A stretch of 64,000 bases of DNA, taken from positions 1 to 64,000 of the forward strand of contig JAFUVZ010000049.1 of assembly GCA_017471185.1 (NCBI GenBank). The letters run 5' to 3'. This document shows, in pieces, positions 26,820 to 35,144 of the stretch; position 1 is the first letter of the stretch, and each line of letters begins with the position of its first letter. The notes under the pieces were generated by a model. It did no database searches and was not told the DNA's origin. It saw only the letters and a program-made list of their open reading frames with translations. The DNA comes from Bacteroidaceae bacterium (GTDB taxonomy: Bacteria > Bacteroidota > Bacteroidia > Bacteroidales > Bacteroidaceae). A program made the translations under genes and the position numbers.

Positions 26820-28613
26820 TTACATCCTTTCTGGCACTTCAATACCCAACAGACTCATAGCCAGCTTAACTATCTTCGACACATTTTCTGACAGAGCCAG
26901 ACGGAACACTTTCAAATCCTCATTTTCTTCACGCAGGATGCTGAAGTCATGGTAGAACTGGTTGTATTCCTTCACCAAGTCATACGTATAGTTTGCTATG
27001 TTCGAAGGGCTGTAGTCTTTTGCAGCTTCAGTCACCACAGCGGGGAACTCTGCCAGATGCTGAATCAAGCTCTCTTCCTTATCATTCAACTGTATATCCA
27101 GATTCAAATCCTTCGGTACATTGATCCCCGCTTCACCCGCTTTTCGCAGTACAGAACGGATACGGGCATAAGTATATTGTATAAATGGGCCTGTATTACC
27201 GTTGAAATCTATTGACTCTTGAGGATTGAACGTCATGTTCTTGCGCGCATCTACCTTTAAAATGAAATATTTCAGTGCTCCCATGCCTACGATGCGTGCG
27301 ATCTCAGCTGCTTCTGCATCCGTCAGGCCGTCAAGTTTGCCTAATCCCTTAGAGGTTACTTGAGCCGTATTCACCATTTCGTCCATCAGGTCATCGGCAT
27401 CTACCACGGTGCCCTCACGGCTCTTCATTTTACCGTTAGGCAGTTCTACCATACCGTAAGAGAAGTGAATGAGGTCTTTGCCCCACTTGAATCCCAACTT
27501 ATCAAGCAAGATAGAGAGAACCTGGAAATGGTAGTTCTGCTCATTGCCCACTACATATATCATCTGGTCGATTGGATAATCATTGAAACGCTGCTGGGCA
27601 GTGCCTATATCCTGCGTCATATAGACAGAAGTACCGTCAGAACGAAGTAACAATTTCTGGTCAAGGCCTTCAGAAGTCAGGTCAGCCCAAACGGATCCAT
27701 CTTCCTTACGGAAGAAAAGTCCGTTTTCCAAGCCTTCCAACACTTTCTTCTTACCGTCAATATAAGTGTTTGATTCATAATAAATCTTATCGAATGACAC
27801 ACCCATGCGCTTGTAGGTCTCATCGAAGCCCGCATATACCCAACTGTTCATTTTCTCCCAAAGGGCGCGAACCTCTGCATCGCCGGCCTCCCATTTCACC
27901 AGCATCTCATGAGCCTCCTTAATCAATGAAGAATTAGCCTCAGCCTCCTCCTTGCTCATACCTTTGTCCATCAACTGGGCCACTTCCATTTTATAGTGCC
28001 TGTCAAAAGCCACATAATAGTCGCCAATCAGATGGTCACCTTTCTTACCGCTTGATTCTGGTGTCTCGCCATTACCCCATTTCAGCCAAGCCAACATTGA
28101 CTTGCAGATATGGATACCACGGTCGTTGACGATATTAGTCTTTACCACTTTATATCCGTTAGCCTGCATGATATTGGCCAATGAAGCGCCCAGCAGGTTA
28201 TTACGTACGTGTCCTAAGTGCAGTGGTTTGTTCGTATTTGGTGAAGAATACTCAATCATGACCAACGGAGAGTTTTCCGTAGCCTGACGGAAACCATATT
28301 GTGGCTGACAATTGATATCTGCCAACATGTTGATCCATTCTTTAGAAGCGATAGTGAGGTTCAGGAATCCCTTAATCACATTAAAAGCAGCCACGGCGGA
28401 CTGATGCTCCGTCAGATATTCTCCTATCTCCAAAGCAGTCTGTTCCGGTTTCTTACGAGACATCTTAAGTAAAGGGAATACAACAAGGGTAAGATGTCCT
28501 TCGAATTCTTTCTTTGTCTTCTGCAGTTGAATAAGACCAGCTGGAACTTCCTGCCCGTATAAAGTCCGGATTGCTTCAACAATTGAGCCTGTCAATTTAT
28601 CTTCTAACTTCAT
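26820..28613 (-). CDS. argS: Arginyl-tRNA synthetase
   Basis: This 597-residue class I synthetase charges tRNA-Arg. The N-terminal additional domain precedes the catalytic signature SSPNTNKPLHLGHVRNN (HIGH motif as HLGH). The KMSKS-equivalent reads NGKMKSREG. The anticodon-binding C-terminus ends LLGIEVPERM. A full-consensus promoter lies directly upstream, implying a leader of about 13-15 nt. topA follows on the same strand. Confidence 0.97.
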   Translation of the reverse strand: MKLEDKLTGSIVEAIRTLYGQEVPAGLIQLQKTKKEFEGHLTLVVFPLLKMSRKKPEQTALEIGEYLTEHQSAVAAFNVIKGFLNLTIASKEWINMLADINCQPQYGFRQATENSPLVMIEYSSPNTNKPLHLGHVRNNLLGASLANIMQANGYKVVKTNIVNDRGIHICKSMLAWLKWGNGETPESSGKKGDHLIGDYYVAFDRHYKMEVAQLMDKGMSKEEAEANSSLIKEAHEMLVKWEAGDAEVRALWEKMNSWVYAGFDETYKRMGVSFDKIYYESNTYIDGKKKVLEGLENGLFFRKEDGSVWADLTSEGLDQKLLLRSDGTSVYMTQDIGTAQQRFNDYPIDQMIYVVGNEQNYHFQVLSILLDKLGFKWGKDLIHFSYGMVELPNGKMKSREGTVVDADDLMDEMVNTAQVTSKGLGKLDGLTDAEAAEIARIVGMGALKYFILKVDARKNMTFNPQESIDFNGNTGPFIQYTYARIRSVLRKAGEAGINVPKDLNLDIQLNDKEESLIQHLAEFPAVVTEAAKDYSPSNIANYTYDLVKEYNQFYHDFSILREENEDLKVFRLALSENVSKIVKLAMSLLGIEVPERM

Positions 28614-28632
28614 ATTTCATCAAATTTGGGTG

Positions 28633-28664
28633 CAAAGATAAAAGATATTTCTGGAATGAGCAAA
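28633..28664 (-). promoter_or_regulatory. Promoter of argS-topA
   Basis: On the minus strand TTTG (28661-28664), a 20-nt spacer and TATCTTTG (28633-28640) fit the Bacteroidetes consensus fully. The -7 box ends 19 nt before the argS ATG. Confidence 0.8.
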
Positions 28665-28697
28665 TGATAAATTAATGAATTCTTATGATTACACCTA

Positions 28698-28741
28698 TTA
28701 TATATAAAATAAGGAACATCAAATCATTGATGTTCCTTATT
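28698..28741 (-). terminator. Terminator of the HU gene
   Basis: A perfect 15-bp stem (28708-28722 with 28727-28741) with a 4-nt loop is followed, on the minus strand, by a TTTTATATATA tract. It ends the HU transcript ahead of the argS promoter. Confidence 0.88.
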
Positions 28742-28773
28742 CTTTTCAAAAGTCCTACTGACTGACTGTATGA

Positions 28774-29037
28774 TTACAGCTCCAGTTCTGAACCAGCCTT
28801 AAACTTAACAACACTCTTTGCTGGAATCTCAATAGCCTTCTTGGTAGCAGGATTGATACCCTGACGAGCAGCTCTCTTAGCGACAGCAAAAGTACCAAAG
28901 CCAACCAAAGTTACTTTGTCACCATCTTTTAAAGCCTTAGTAACAGCTGCGACAGCAGCATCCAGCGCCTTCTTAGAGTCAGCTTTAGTCAAGCCTGACT
29001 CAGCGGCAATTGCACTTACAAGTTCTGATTTGTTCAT
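28774..29037 (-). CDS. HU-family DNA-binding protein
   Basis: This 87-residue histone-like protein bends and compacts DNA. The family pattern is complete: MNKSELVSAIAAESGLTKADSKKALDA, VTLVGFGTFAVAKRAAR, then the DNA-arm region GINPATKKAIEIPAKSVVKFKAG. It is monocistronic, with a consensus promoter upstream and a strong terminator downstream. Which of the HU paralogues it is cannot be told from the sequence alone. Confidence 0.96.
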   Translation of the reverse strand: MNKSELVSAIAAESGLTKADSKKALDAAVAAVTKALKDGDKVTLVGFGTFAVAKRAARQGINPATKKAIEIPAKSVVKFKAGSELEL

Positions 29038-29099
29038 AATTATTCAATTAATATTACTATTTATTAGACAGAATGATAATCAATTTCTTTTCACGGGAG

Positions 29100-29131
29100 C
29101 AAATGTAGAGCATAATTTCCACATTTTCAAA
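29100..29131 (-). promoter_or_regulatory. Promoter of the HU gene
   Basis: On the minus strand TTTG (29128-29131), 20 nt and TACATTTG (29100-29107). The leader is about 60 nt. Confidence 0.78.
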
Positions 29132-29185
29132 TAAACTTAAGAAAAAAATCATCTAAAAGTTGAAAAAAATATAATCTGACCCCAA

Positions 29186-29220
29186 TTTGTGCTAAAACAA
29201 AGATTTTATTGCTATTTTTG
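29186..29220 (+). promoter_or_regulatory. Promoter of the rhomboid pair
   Basis: TTTG at 29186-29189, 23 nt and TATTTTTG at 29213-29220, about 24 nt ahead of the chosen ATG. It excludes the GTG at 29223 as the likely start. Confidence 0.65.
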
Positions 29221-29243
29221 CAGTGCATTTAAAACAAAAACAG

Positions 29244-29924
29244 ATGAATAACATACCTAACGTAACTAAGAACCTGCTCATCATCAACATACTGATGTAT
29301 CTGGCAACCGTGGTTTTACAGACCCGTTTCGGCATAGACTTGTCCGATTACCTGGGATTACACTTCTTCTTGGCGAGCGACTTCAAGATCTGGCAGCTGT
29401 TCACTTATATGTTCATGCACAGCAGCTTTATGCACGTATTCTTCAATATGTTCGCCGTGTGGATGTTCGGACGTATCATGGAACGGGTTTGGGGCAGTGA
29501 GCGTTTCCTGTTCTTCTACCTGGTATGCGGTATAAGCGCAGGTCTGGTGCAGGAGTTGGTTCAATACGTGCAATACGCCGTAGATCTTTCTCATTACACG
29601 CAGGAAAACACTGGGTATTCGGTAATCAGCATGGATGAATACTTGAACATGCTGACCACAGTGGGTGCTTCAGGAGCAGTTTATGGCATTCTGCTCGGCT
29701 TCGGCATGACTTTCCCAGAAGATAAGATTTTCATATTCCCGTTGCCTGTGCCCATCAAAGCCAAATACTTCGTAATGATTTATGCTGTCATCGAATTGCA
29801 GGAAGGCTTCAGCCAGTTCGACAATGTGGCTCACTTCGCTCATCTGGGTGGTATGATATTCGGTTATATATTAATAAGGTATTGGAGAAAGAAACATAAC
29901 AACAATGGTTACTATTATCAATGA
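29244..29924 (+). CDS. Rhomboid-family intramembrane serine protease (first of two)
   Basis: This 226-residue polytopic membrane protease has the family landmarks MFMHSSFMHVFFNMFAVWMFG (His/Asn oxyanion region), the nucleophile in VGASGAVYGILLGFG and the catalytic His in AHLGGMIFG. The start MNNIPNVTKN is used; a GTG 21 nt upstream falls within the expected transcription start. The last 20 nt overlap a second rhomboid gene in another frame. Substrates are unknown. Confidence 0.93.
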   Translation: MNNIPNVTKNLLIINILMYLATVVLQTRFGIDLSDYLGLHFFLASDFKIWQLFTYMFMHSSFMHVFFNMFAVWMFGRIMERVWGSERFLFFYLVCGISAGLVQELVQYVQYAVDLSHYTQENTGYSVISMDEYLNMLTTVGASGAVYGILLGFGMTFPEDKIFIFPLPVPIKAKYFVMIYAVIELQEGFSQFDNVAHFAHLGGMIFGYILIRYWRKKHNNNGYYYQ

Positions 29925-30819
29925 CCTCAAGGAGATCTTCCGCAGAGGAGACATACACATCAGGCTGATATTCATCAACACCATCATTTTCCTGGCTGTT
30001 ACGTTGATGCAGATTGCCCTGCTTCTGTTCAATGTGAGCATTAGCGAATGGTTGCGTTGGGTGGAGTTGCCTGCTTCGTTAAGCCAGTTCATATCACAGC
30101 CGTGGTCTATCATCACCTATATGTTCATGCACGCTGGGGTAATGCATCTGCTTTTCAATATGCTGTGGCTATACTGGTTTGGGCAACTGTTCTTGTATTT
30201 CTTCACAGCACATCACCTGAGAGGTCTCTATATATGGGGTGGCATCTGTGGCGGTTTGCTTTACTTGCTTACATTCAATGTTTTCCCCTATTTCTCAGAT
30301 GTAGTTGATTATTCATACATGGTTGGAGCATCTGCTTCTGTTCTCGCCATTGTAGCAGCAGTAGCGTATCGAGAGCCTAATTATCGTGTTAACATCCTGC
30401 TGTTGGGCAGCATACCCCTGAAATATTTCGCCATTTTGGTCATAGGAGCCGACTTGCTGTTCATTACCGGCGAGAATGCAGGAGGGCATATCGCCCATTT
30501 AGGAGGTGCCGTAGGAGGCCTTTTTTTCTCCCACTTTCTCCAGAGAGGCACTGACCTGACACACTATATCAATTTAGTCACAGACTTCTTGCTCAGACCC
30601 TTTACCTTAAAGCAGAAATCCAGAAAGCCTAAGATGAAGGTGAATTATGAAGGCTGTTACCAGCCTAACCAGCAAACAAAGCATAAAGAAACAGAAGACA
30701 AGCAATACTCTACTCGTGAAAGCCGGATCGAAGAGATCAGGAACAAAATCAAGCAGTCGGGTTACCAAGGTCTTTCAGAAGAAGAGAAAAAAGAGTTGTT
30801 TAATGCAAGCATCCGTTGA
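29905..30819 (+). CDS. Rhomboid-family intramembrane serine protease (second of two)
   Basis: The 304-residue paralogue has MFMHAGVMHLLFNMLWLYWFG, nucleophile region MVGASASVLAIVAAVA and the catalytic His in HIAHLGGAVGG. It has a hydrophilic C-terminal tail of about 90 residues that is not part of the membrane core and ends LSEEEKKELFNASIR, a form common in Bacteroidetes rhomboids. The start codon lies inside the first rhomboid gene, so the two are translationally coupled and may work as a pair. Confidence 0.93.
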   Translation: MVTIINDLKEIFRRGDIHIRLIFINTIIFLAVTLMQIALLLFNVSISEWLRWVELPASLSQFISQPWSIITYMFMHAGVMHLLFNMLWLYWFGQLFLYFFTAHHLRGLYIWGGICGGLLYLLTFNVFPYFSDVVDYSYMVGASASVLAIVAAVAYREPNYRVNILLLGSIPLKYFAILVIGADLLFITGENAGGHIAHLGGAVGGLFFSHFLQRGTDLTHYINLVTDFLLRPFTLKQKSRKPKMKVNYEGCYQPNQQTKHKETEDKQYSTRESRIEEIRNKIKQSGYQGLSEEEKKELFNASIR

Positions 30820-30821
30820 AG

Positions 30822-31916
30822 ATGAGGAACTTTGGCAGATTATTGATGTTGATGATTTGGCTCATCGCTCTGATGGCAGCCATACTGATGCTGTTTTCGG
30901 CATTCAGCCCTTCGTTGGTTAATCCTGTCAGCTTTCCTCTTTTGTCTTTAGCAGGGTTCGTTTTCCCAGTATTAGCAGTCATAAATCTGTTGTTCTTTAT
31001 ATTCTTCTTATTGTGCAGACAATTCAAACTGTCTCTTCTTCCCCTGCTGTGCCTCATCGCCTGCTATGGACAGATACATACCTATTTCCCCCTAAACCCA
31101 CGAGTGAATGAAAGACCGGAAGGAAGCCTTAAAATCGTTTCATACAACACAATGGGTTTTGGCAGTAAGCAAAAGAAAGAAGGGAAAAACGAAATCTTGG
31201 ATTATCTGGCAGCGAGTGACGCAGATATTATCTGCCTGCAAGAACATTCAGTAAGTGGGAGCAAGAAGTTCGTCACGCAGAAAGATGTTGACAATGCACT
31301 ATCGGCTTATAAGTACCGTGCGACCAAAGCAAAGGGCAAACAGCCCAAAAGCAGCATCGCCATATATTCCAAGCTGCCCGTTTTGAAAACAGAAAAGATA
31401 CCCATGGAAAGCAACAGCAACGGTGCAACCGCCTATCTGCTGAAATGGGGTCAGGACACCCTGCAGGTCGTCAACTGCCACTTGGAATCTAACAGACTTA
31501 CCGATGAAGACAAAGAAATATACGAACATATGATTGACCAGCCAGAGAAGGAGCAGGTCAAAGAGGGCATCAAGGTTCTTTTAAGGAAACTGGCGAAGGC
31601 TTCAGCCATCAGGGCGCCCCAGGCAGACTCCATCGTCAGTTATCTGAAAAAGCATCCTTATAGATATACTATCGTTTGCGGTGACTTCAACGACACACCT
31701 ATATCTTATACGCATCATAAACTCACCGAGCCACTCAATGATGCCTTTACTTTATCAGGCAGAGGTCTGGGCATCTCATATAACAGAAACAGATTTCTGT
31801 TCCGCATTGACAACATATTTGTCAGCGAGGGGCTTTTACCCAAAAACTGCGCTGTTGACACCTCAATTAATGCCTCAGATCACTATCCGATATGGTCTTA
31901 TGTAGAAAAAAATTAA
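30822..31916 (+). CDS. Membrane-anchored endonuclease/exonuclease/phosphatase-family protein
   Basis: This 364-residue protein has three N-terminal membrane helices (about residues 5-85) followed by an EEP fold. Active-site elements are VSYNTMGFG, DIICLQEHS (metal-binding Glu), VVNCHLESN, VVCGDFNDTP as IVCGDFNDTP, and SDHYPIWSYV (catalytic His). Such Bacteroidetes proteins may be nucleases or phospholipid/inositol phosphatases; the substrate is unknown. ATG at 30822 follows the rhomboid stop by 2 nt, whereas an in-frame TTG at 30816 overlaps it. Confidence 0.9.
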   Translation: MRNFGRLLMLMIWLIALMAAILMLFSAFSPSLVNPVSFPLLSLAGFVFPVLAVINLLFFIFFLLCRQFKLSLLPLLCLIACYGQIHTYFPLNPRVNERPEGSLKIVSYNTMGFGSKQKKEGKNEILDYLAASDADIICLQEHSVSGSKKFVTQKDVDNALSAYKYRATKAKGKQPKSSIAIYSKLPVLKTEKIPMESNSNGATAYLLKWGQDTLQVVNCHLESNRLTDEDKEIYEHMIDQPEKEQVKEGIKVLLRKLAKASAIRAPQADSIVSYLKKHPYRYTIVCGDFNDTPISYTHHKLTEPLNDAFTLSGRGLGISYNRNRFLFRIDNIFVSEGLLPKNCAVDTSINASDHYPIWSYVEKN

Positions 31917-31930
31917 ATATTTGACTTAGT

Positions 31931-31964
31931 TTTGTGGTTAAATGGGAAAAAACATCTATCTTTG
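31931..31964 (+). promoter_or_regulatory. Promoter of secDF
   Basis: TTTG at 31931-31934, 22 nt and TATCTTTG at 31957-31964. The leader is about 50 nt and A-rich, usual for highly expressed Bacteroidetes genes. Confidence 0.75.
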
Positions 31965-32019
31965 CAACTTTGTAAAGTGGAAAACAATAAAAAGTATATA
32001 AAATTAACTCAAAAGTAAG

Positions 32020-34986
32020 ATGCAAAACAAAGGATTTGTTAAGATTATTTCTATCTTGCTGATTTTGGTTTGTCTGTTCTACTTGTCATTCTCTGCTGTT
32101 GTGCGTTATTACGACAACAAGGCAAAGCAGATTGCTAACGGAGATGAACGAGTAGAGCAGGAATACCTTGATTCTCTGGCTAATGAGAAAGTTTACTTCG
32201 GTAACTGGACATTGAAGGACTGCCGCGAGATGGGAATCAGTTTGGGTCTGGACTTGAAGGGTGGTATGAACGTCATCCTCGAAGTATCAGTGCCTGACGT
32301 TATCAAGGTCCTGTCTGACAACAAGACTGACGCTGCGTTCAACGAAGCATTGGGTAACGCCGCTAAGGAAGCTGTCAATAGTCAGGATGACGTTATCACA
32401 TTATTTATTAGAGAGTACCACCGTCTGGCTCCAGGTCAGCCTCTTGCCCAGATTTTCGCTACTCAGCAGTTAAAGGACAAGGTTACGCAGAAATCAACCG
32501 ACCAAGAGGTTGAACGCGTACTCCGCGAAGAGGTGAAGGCTGCCGTTGACAACTCATTCAACGTGCTCCGTACCCGTATTGACCGTTTCGGTGTGGTACA
32601 GCCAAACATCCAGACTCTTACTGGTAGCTTAGGTCGTATTATGGTTGAGTTGCCTGGTATCAAGGAGCCTGCTCGTGTAAGAAAATTGCTGCAGGGTTCT
32701 GCAAACCTGGAGTTCTGGGAGACTTATGAAGCACAGGATATAGCTCCTTATCTGCAGTCTGCTGACGTAAAGCTGCATAACATCCTGACAACTTCAGGCT
32801 CTGAAGAGGAAACTGCTCCTGCTGAAGTTGCGCCTATTAGCTCATCAGACAGTTTGGCAGCCGCTATCCGTGGTGATGTCAATAGCGCTGATATGGCTCA
32901 GTTGAAGCGTGAGCATCCGTTGTTGTCTATCCTGCAGGTTATCTCGGGTCAGGGTAGCATTGTGGCATATGCCAACGCACGGGATACCGCTGAAGTAAAT
33001 CGCTATCTGGCTATGGCAGAGGTTCAGGCTGAGTTGCCTAAAGACCTGCGGCTGAAGTGGGGTGTTGCTCCTACCGATTTAGATCCAAAGAAGCAGACTT
33101 ATGAGCTATACGCCATCAAGTCAACCCAGCGCAACGGCAAGGCTCCTCTGGAGGGTGACGTTGTGGTGGATGCCAGCGACAAATATGACCAATATGGAAA
33201 GCCTGCAGTAAACATGAGCATGAACTCTGACGGTTCTCGCCGTTGGGCTCAGCTGACCAAGCAGAACATCGGGCGCAGCATCGCAATTGTGTTGGATGAC
33301 TATGTATATTCAGCTCCTCGTGTAAACAGTGAGATTACAGGTGGTAACTCTGAGATTACCGGTAACTTTACTCCAGAGCAGTCAAAGGACTTGGCTAACG
33401 TGTTGAAGTCTGGTAAGATGCCGGCTCCTGCACACATCGTTCAGGAAGACATCGTTGGTCCGTCACTGGGTCAGGCATCTATCAACGCCGGTATCATTTC
33501 ATTTATCGTTGCGTTGATTTTGCTGATGATTTATATGTGCGCTATGTATGGCATCGTACCGGGTATGATCGCTAACTGCGCATTGATTATGAACCTGTTC
33601 TTCACACTGGGTATCTTGTCTTCATTCCAGGCAGCGTTGACCATGTCTGGTATCGCCGGTATGGTGCTGACATTAGGTATGGCTGTCGATGCTAACGTGT
33701 TGATTTACGAACGTACGAAGGAAGAGCTTCGTGCTGGCAAGAGCACAAAAGATGCTTTGGCTGCAGGTTATAAGAACGCCTTCAGTGCAATCTTCGATTC
33801 CAACTTCACTTCTTTGTTGACTGGTATCATTCTGTTCAATTTCGGTACAGGTCCTATCCGTGGTTTCGCAACTACTTTGATTATCGGTATCTGTATCTCA
33901 TTCTTTACCGCAGTATTCATGACCCGTCTGGTTTATGAGCACTTCATGTCTAAGGATAAGCTGTTGAACCTGACCTTTACCACCAGCCTTTCAAAGAACT
34001 TGATGACCAACGTCCACTTCGACTTTATGGGTCCTCGCAAGCGTTGGCTGACTATCGGTGGTGTTGCTTTCCTGATTTGTATAGGTTTCATGGCTATCCG
34101 TGGTCTGAGCCGAAGCATTGACTTCACTGGTGGCCGTAATTTCAACGTTCAGTTTGAGAACGCTGTTGAGCCAGAAGATGTTCGTTCACTGGTTGCCAAT
34201 AGCTTTGAAGATGCTAACGTGAGCGTTATCGCTGTGGGTACTGACGGACGTACCGTACGAATCAGTACTAACTACCGCATCAACGAGGACGGGCAGAATG
34301 TAGATACTGAGATTGAAAGCCGTCTGTATGAGGCATTGAAGCCTTTGCTGACACAGAACATCTCTCTGGATACATTCATCGACCGCGATAACTATCAGGG
34401 TGGTAGCATCATCAGTTCACAAAAGGTAGGTCCAAGTATCGCTGAAGACATCACTTATTCAGCTATCTGGTCTGTCATCCTGGCTCTGATCGCTATCGGT
34501 ATCTATATTCTGGTGCGTTTCTATAACATCGCATACTCTATCGGTGCTACTGGCGCATTAATCCTTGATACCTCTATCATCCTGGGTGCTTACGCTATGT
34601 TCTGGGGTATCCTGCCATTCTCTTTGGAGATTGACCAGACCTTCATCGGTGCTGTGCTGACCGCTATCGGTTACTCTATCAACGATAAGGTGGTTATCTT
34701 CGACCGTGTGCGTGAATACACCAAACTTTACCACAAGCGTGAGCTGGGTCAGGTATTCAATGACTCTCTGAATTCAACATTGGCTCGTACTATCAACACC
34801 TCAGTAAGTACATTGATCGTGTTGCTGTGTATCTTCATCCTCGGTGGTGAATCAATCCGCAGCTTCGCATTCGCTATGATTCTGGGTGTTATCTTCGGTA
34901 CCATGTCATCCCTGTTCATCGCATCTCCTATCGCTTACCAGATTATCAAGATGACCGGTAAGAAGGAGAAGGTTGAAGAGAAATAA
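32020..34986 (+). CDS. secDF: Protein translocase subunit SecDF (fusion)
   Basis: This 988-residue inner-membrane protein uses the proton gradient to aid Sec-dependent secretion. SecD and SecF are fused, as usual in this phylum. The SecD half shows GLDLKGGMNVILEV, a large periplasmic domain, then VGPSLGQASINAG and LTLGMAVDANVLIYERTKEE. The SecF half starts near residue 665 with SRSIDFTGGRNFNVQF and has VGPSIAEDIT and AIGYSINDKVVIFDRVRE. Twelve membrane segments are expected. It has its own promoter and is followed by a hairpin and a tRNA gene. Confidence 0.97.
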   Translation: MQNKGFVKIISILLILVCLFYLSFSAVVRYYDNKAKQIANGDERVEQEYLDSLANEKVYFGNWTLKDCREMGISLGLDLKGGMNVILEVSVPDVIKVLSDNKTDAAFNEALGNAAKEAVNSQDDVITLFIREYHRLAPGQPLAQIFATQQLKDKVTQKSTDQEVERVLREEVKAAVDNSFNVLRTRIDRFGVVQPNIQTLTGSLGRIMVELPGIKEPARVRKLLQGSANLEFWETYEAQDIAPYLQSADVKLHNILTTSGSEEETAPAEVAPISSSDSLAAAIRGDVNSADMAQLKREHPLLSILQVISGQGSIVAYANARDTAEVNRYLAMAEVQAELPKDLRLKWGVAPTDLDPKKQTYELYAIKSTQRNGKAPLEGDVVVDASDKYDQYGKPAVNMSMNSDGSRRWAQLTKQNIGRSIAIVLDDYVYSAPRVNSEITGGNSEITGNFTPEQSKDLANVLKSGKMPAPAHIVQEDIVGPSLGQASINAGIISFIVALILLMIYMCAMYGIVPGMIANCALIMNLFFTLGILSSFQAALTMSGIAGMVLTLGMAVDANVLIYERTKEELRAGKSTKDALAAGYKNAFSAIFDSNFTSLLTGIILFNFGTGPIRGFATTLIIGICISFFTAVFMTRLVYEHFMSKDKLLNLTFTTSLSKNLMTNVHFDFMGPRKRWLTIGGVAFLICIGFMAIRGLSRSIDFTGGRNFNVQFENAVEPEDVRSLVANSFEDANVSVIAVGTDGRTVRISTNYRINEDGQNVDTEIESRLYEALKPLLTQNISLDTFIDRDNYQGGSIISSQKVGPSIAEDITYSAIWSVILALIAIGIYILVRFYNIAYSIGATGALILDTSIILGAYAMFWGILPFSLEIDQTFIGAVLTAIGYSINDKVVIFDRVREYTKLYHKRELGQVFNDSLNSTLARTINTSVSTLIVLLCIFILGGESIRSFAFAMILGVIFGTMSSLFIASPIAYQIIKMTGKKEKVEEK

Positions 34987-34993
34987 TATTCCC

Positions 34994-35037
34994 GTTGACC
35001 GTTGACTGACACTTGGTTATAACAGTCAACGGTCAAA
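34994..35037. repeat. Inverted heptad units forming a hairpin after secDF
   Basis: GTTGACC and GTTGACT (34994-35007) face AGTCAAC and GGTCAAA (35024-35037). The 14-bp arms at 34995-35008 and 35023-35036 pair perfectly around a 14-nt loop. No T tract follows, so termination is possible but unproven. Confidence 0.8.
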
Positions 35038-35045
35038 GGCACGTA

Positions 35046-35120
35046 GGTCCTGTAGTTCAATGGATAGAATGGAGGTTTCCTAAACCTTAGATCCGGGTTC
35101 GATTCCCGGCGGGACTACCA
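35046..35120 (+). tRNA. tRNA-Arg (CCT)
   Basis: Acceptor GGTCCTG/CGGGACT (with two G-T pairs), D stem GTTC/GAAT, anticodon stem GAGGT/ACCTT with loop TTCCTAA (anticodon CCT, reads AGG), T stem CCGGG/CCCGG, discriminator A. The terminal CCA is encoded, unlike the tRNA-Asn genes of this window. Confidence 0.96.
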
Positions 35121-35144
35121 AATATATATTCAAATACATTCTTT

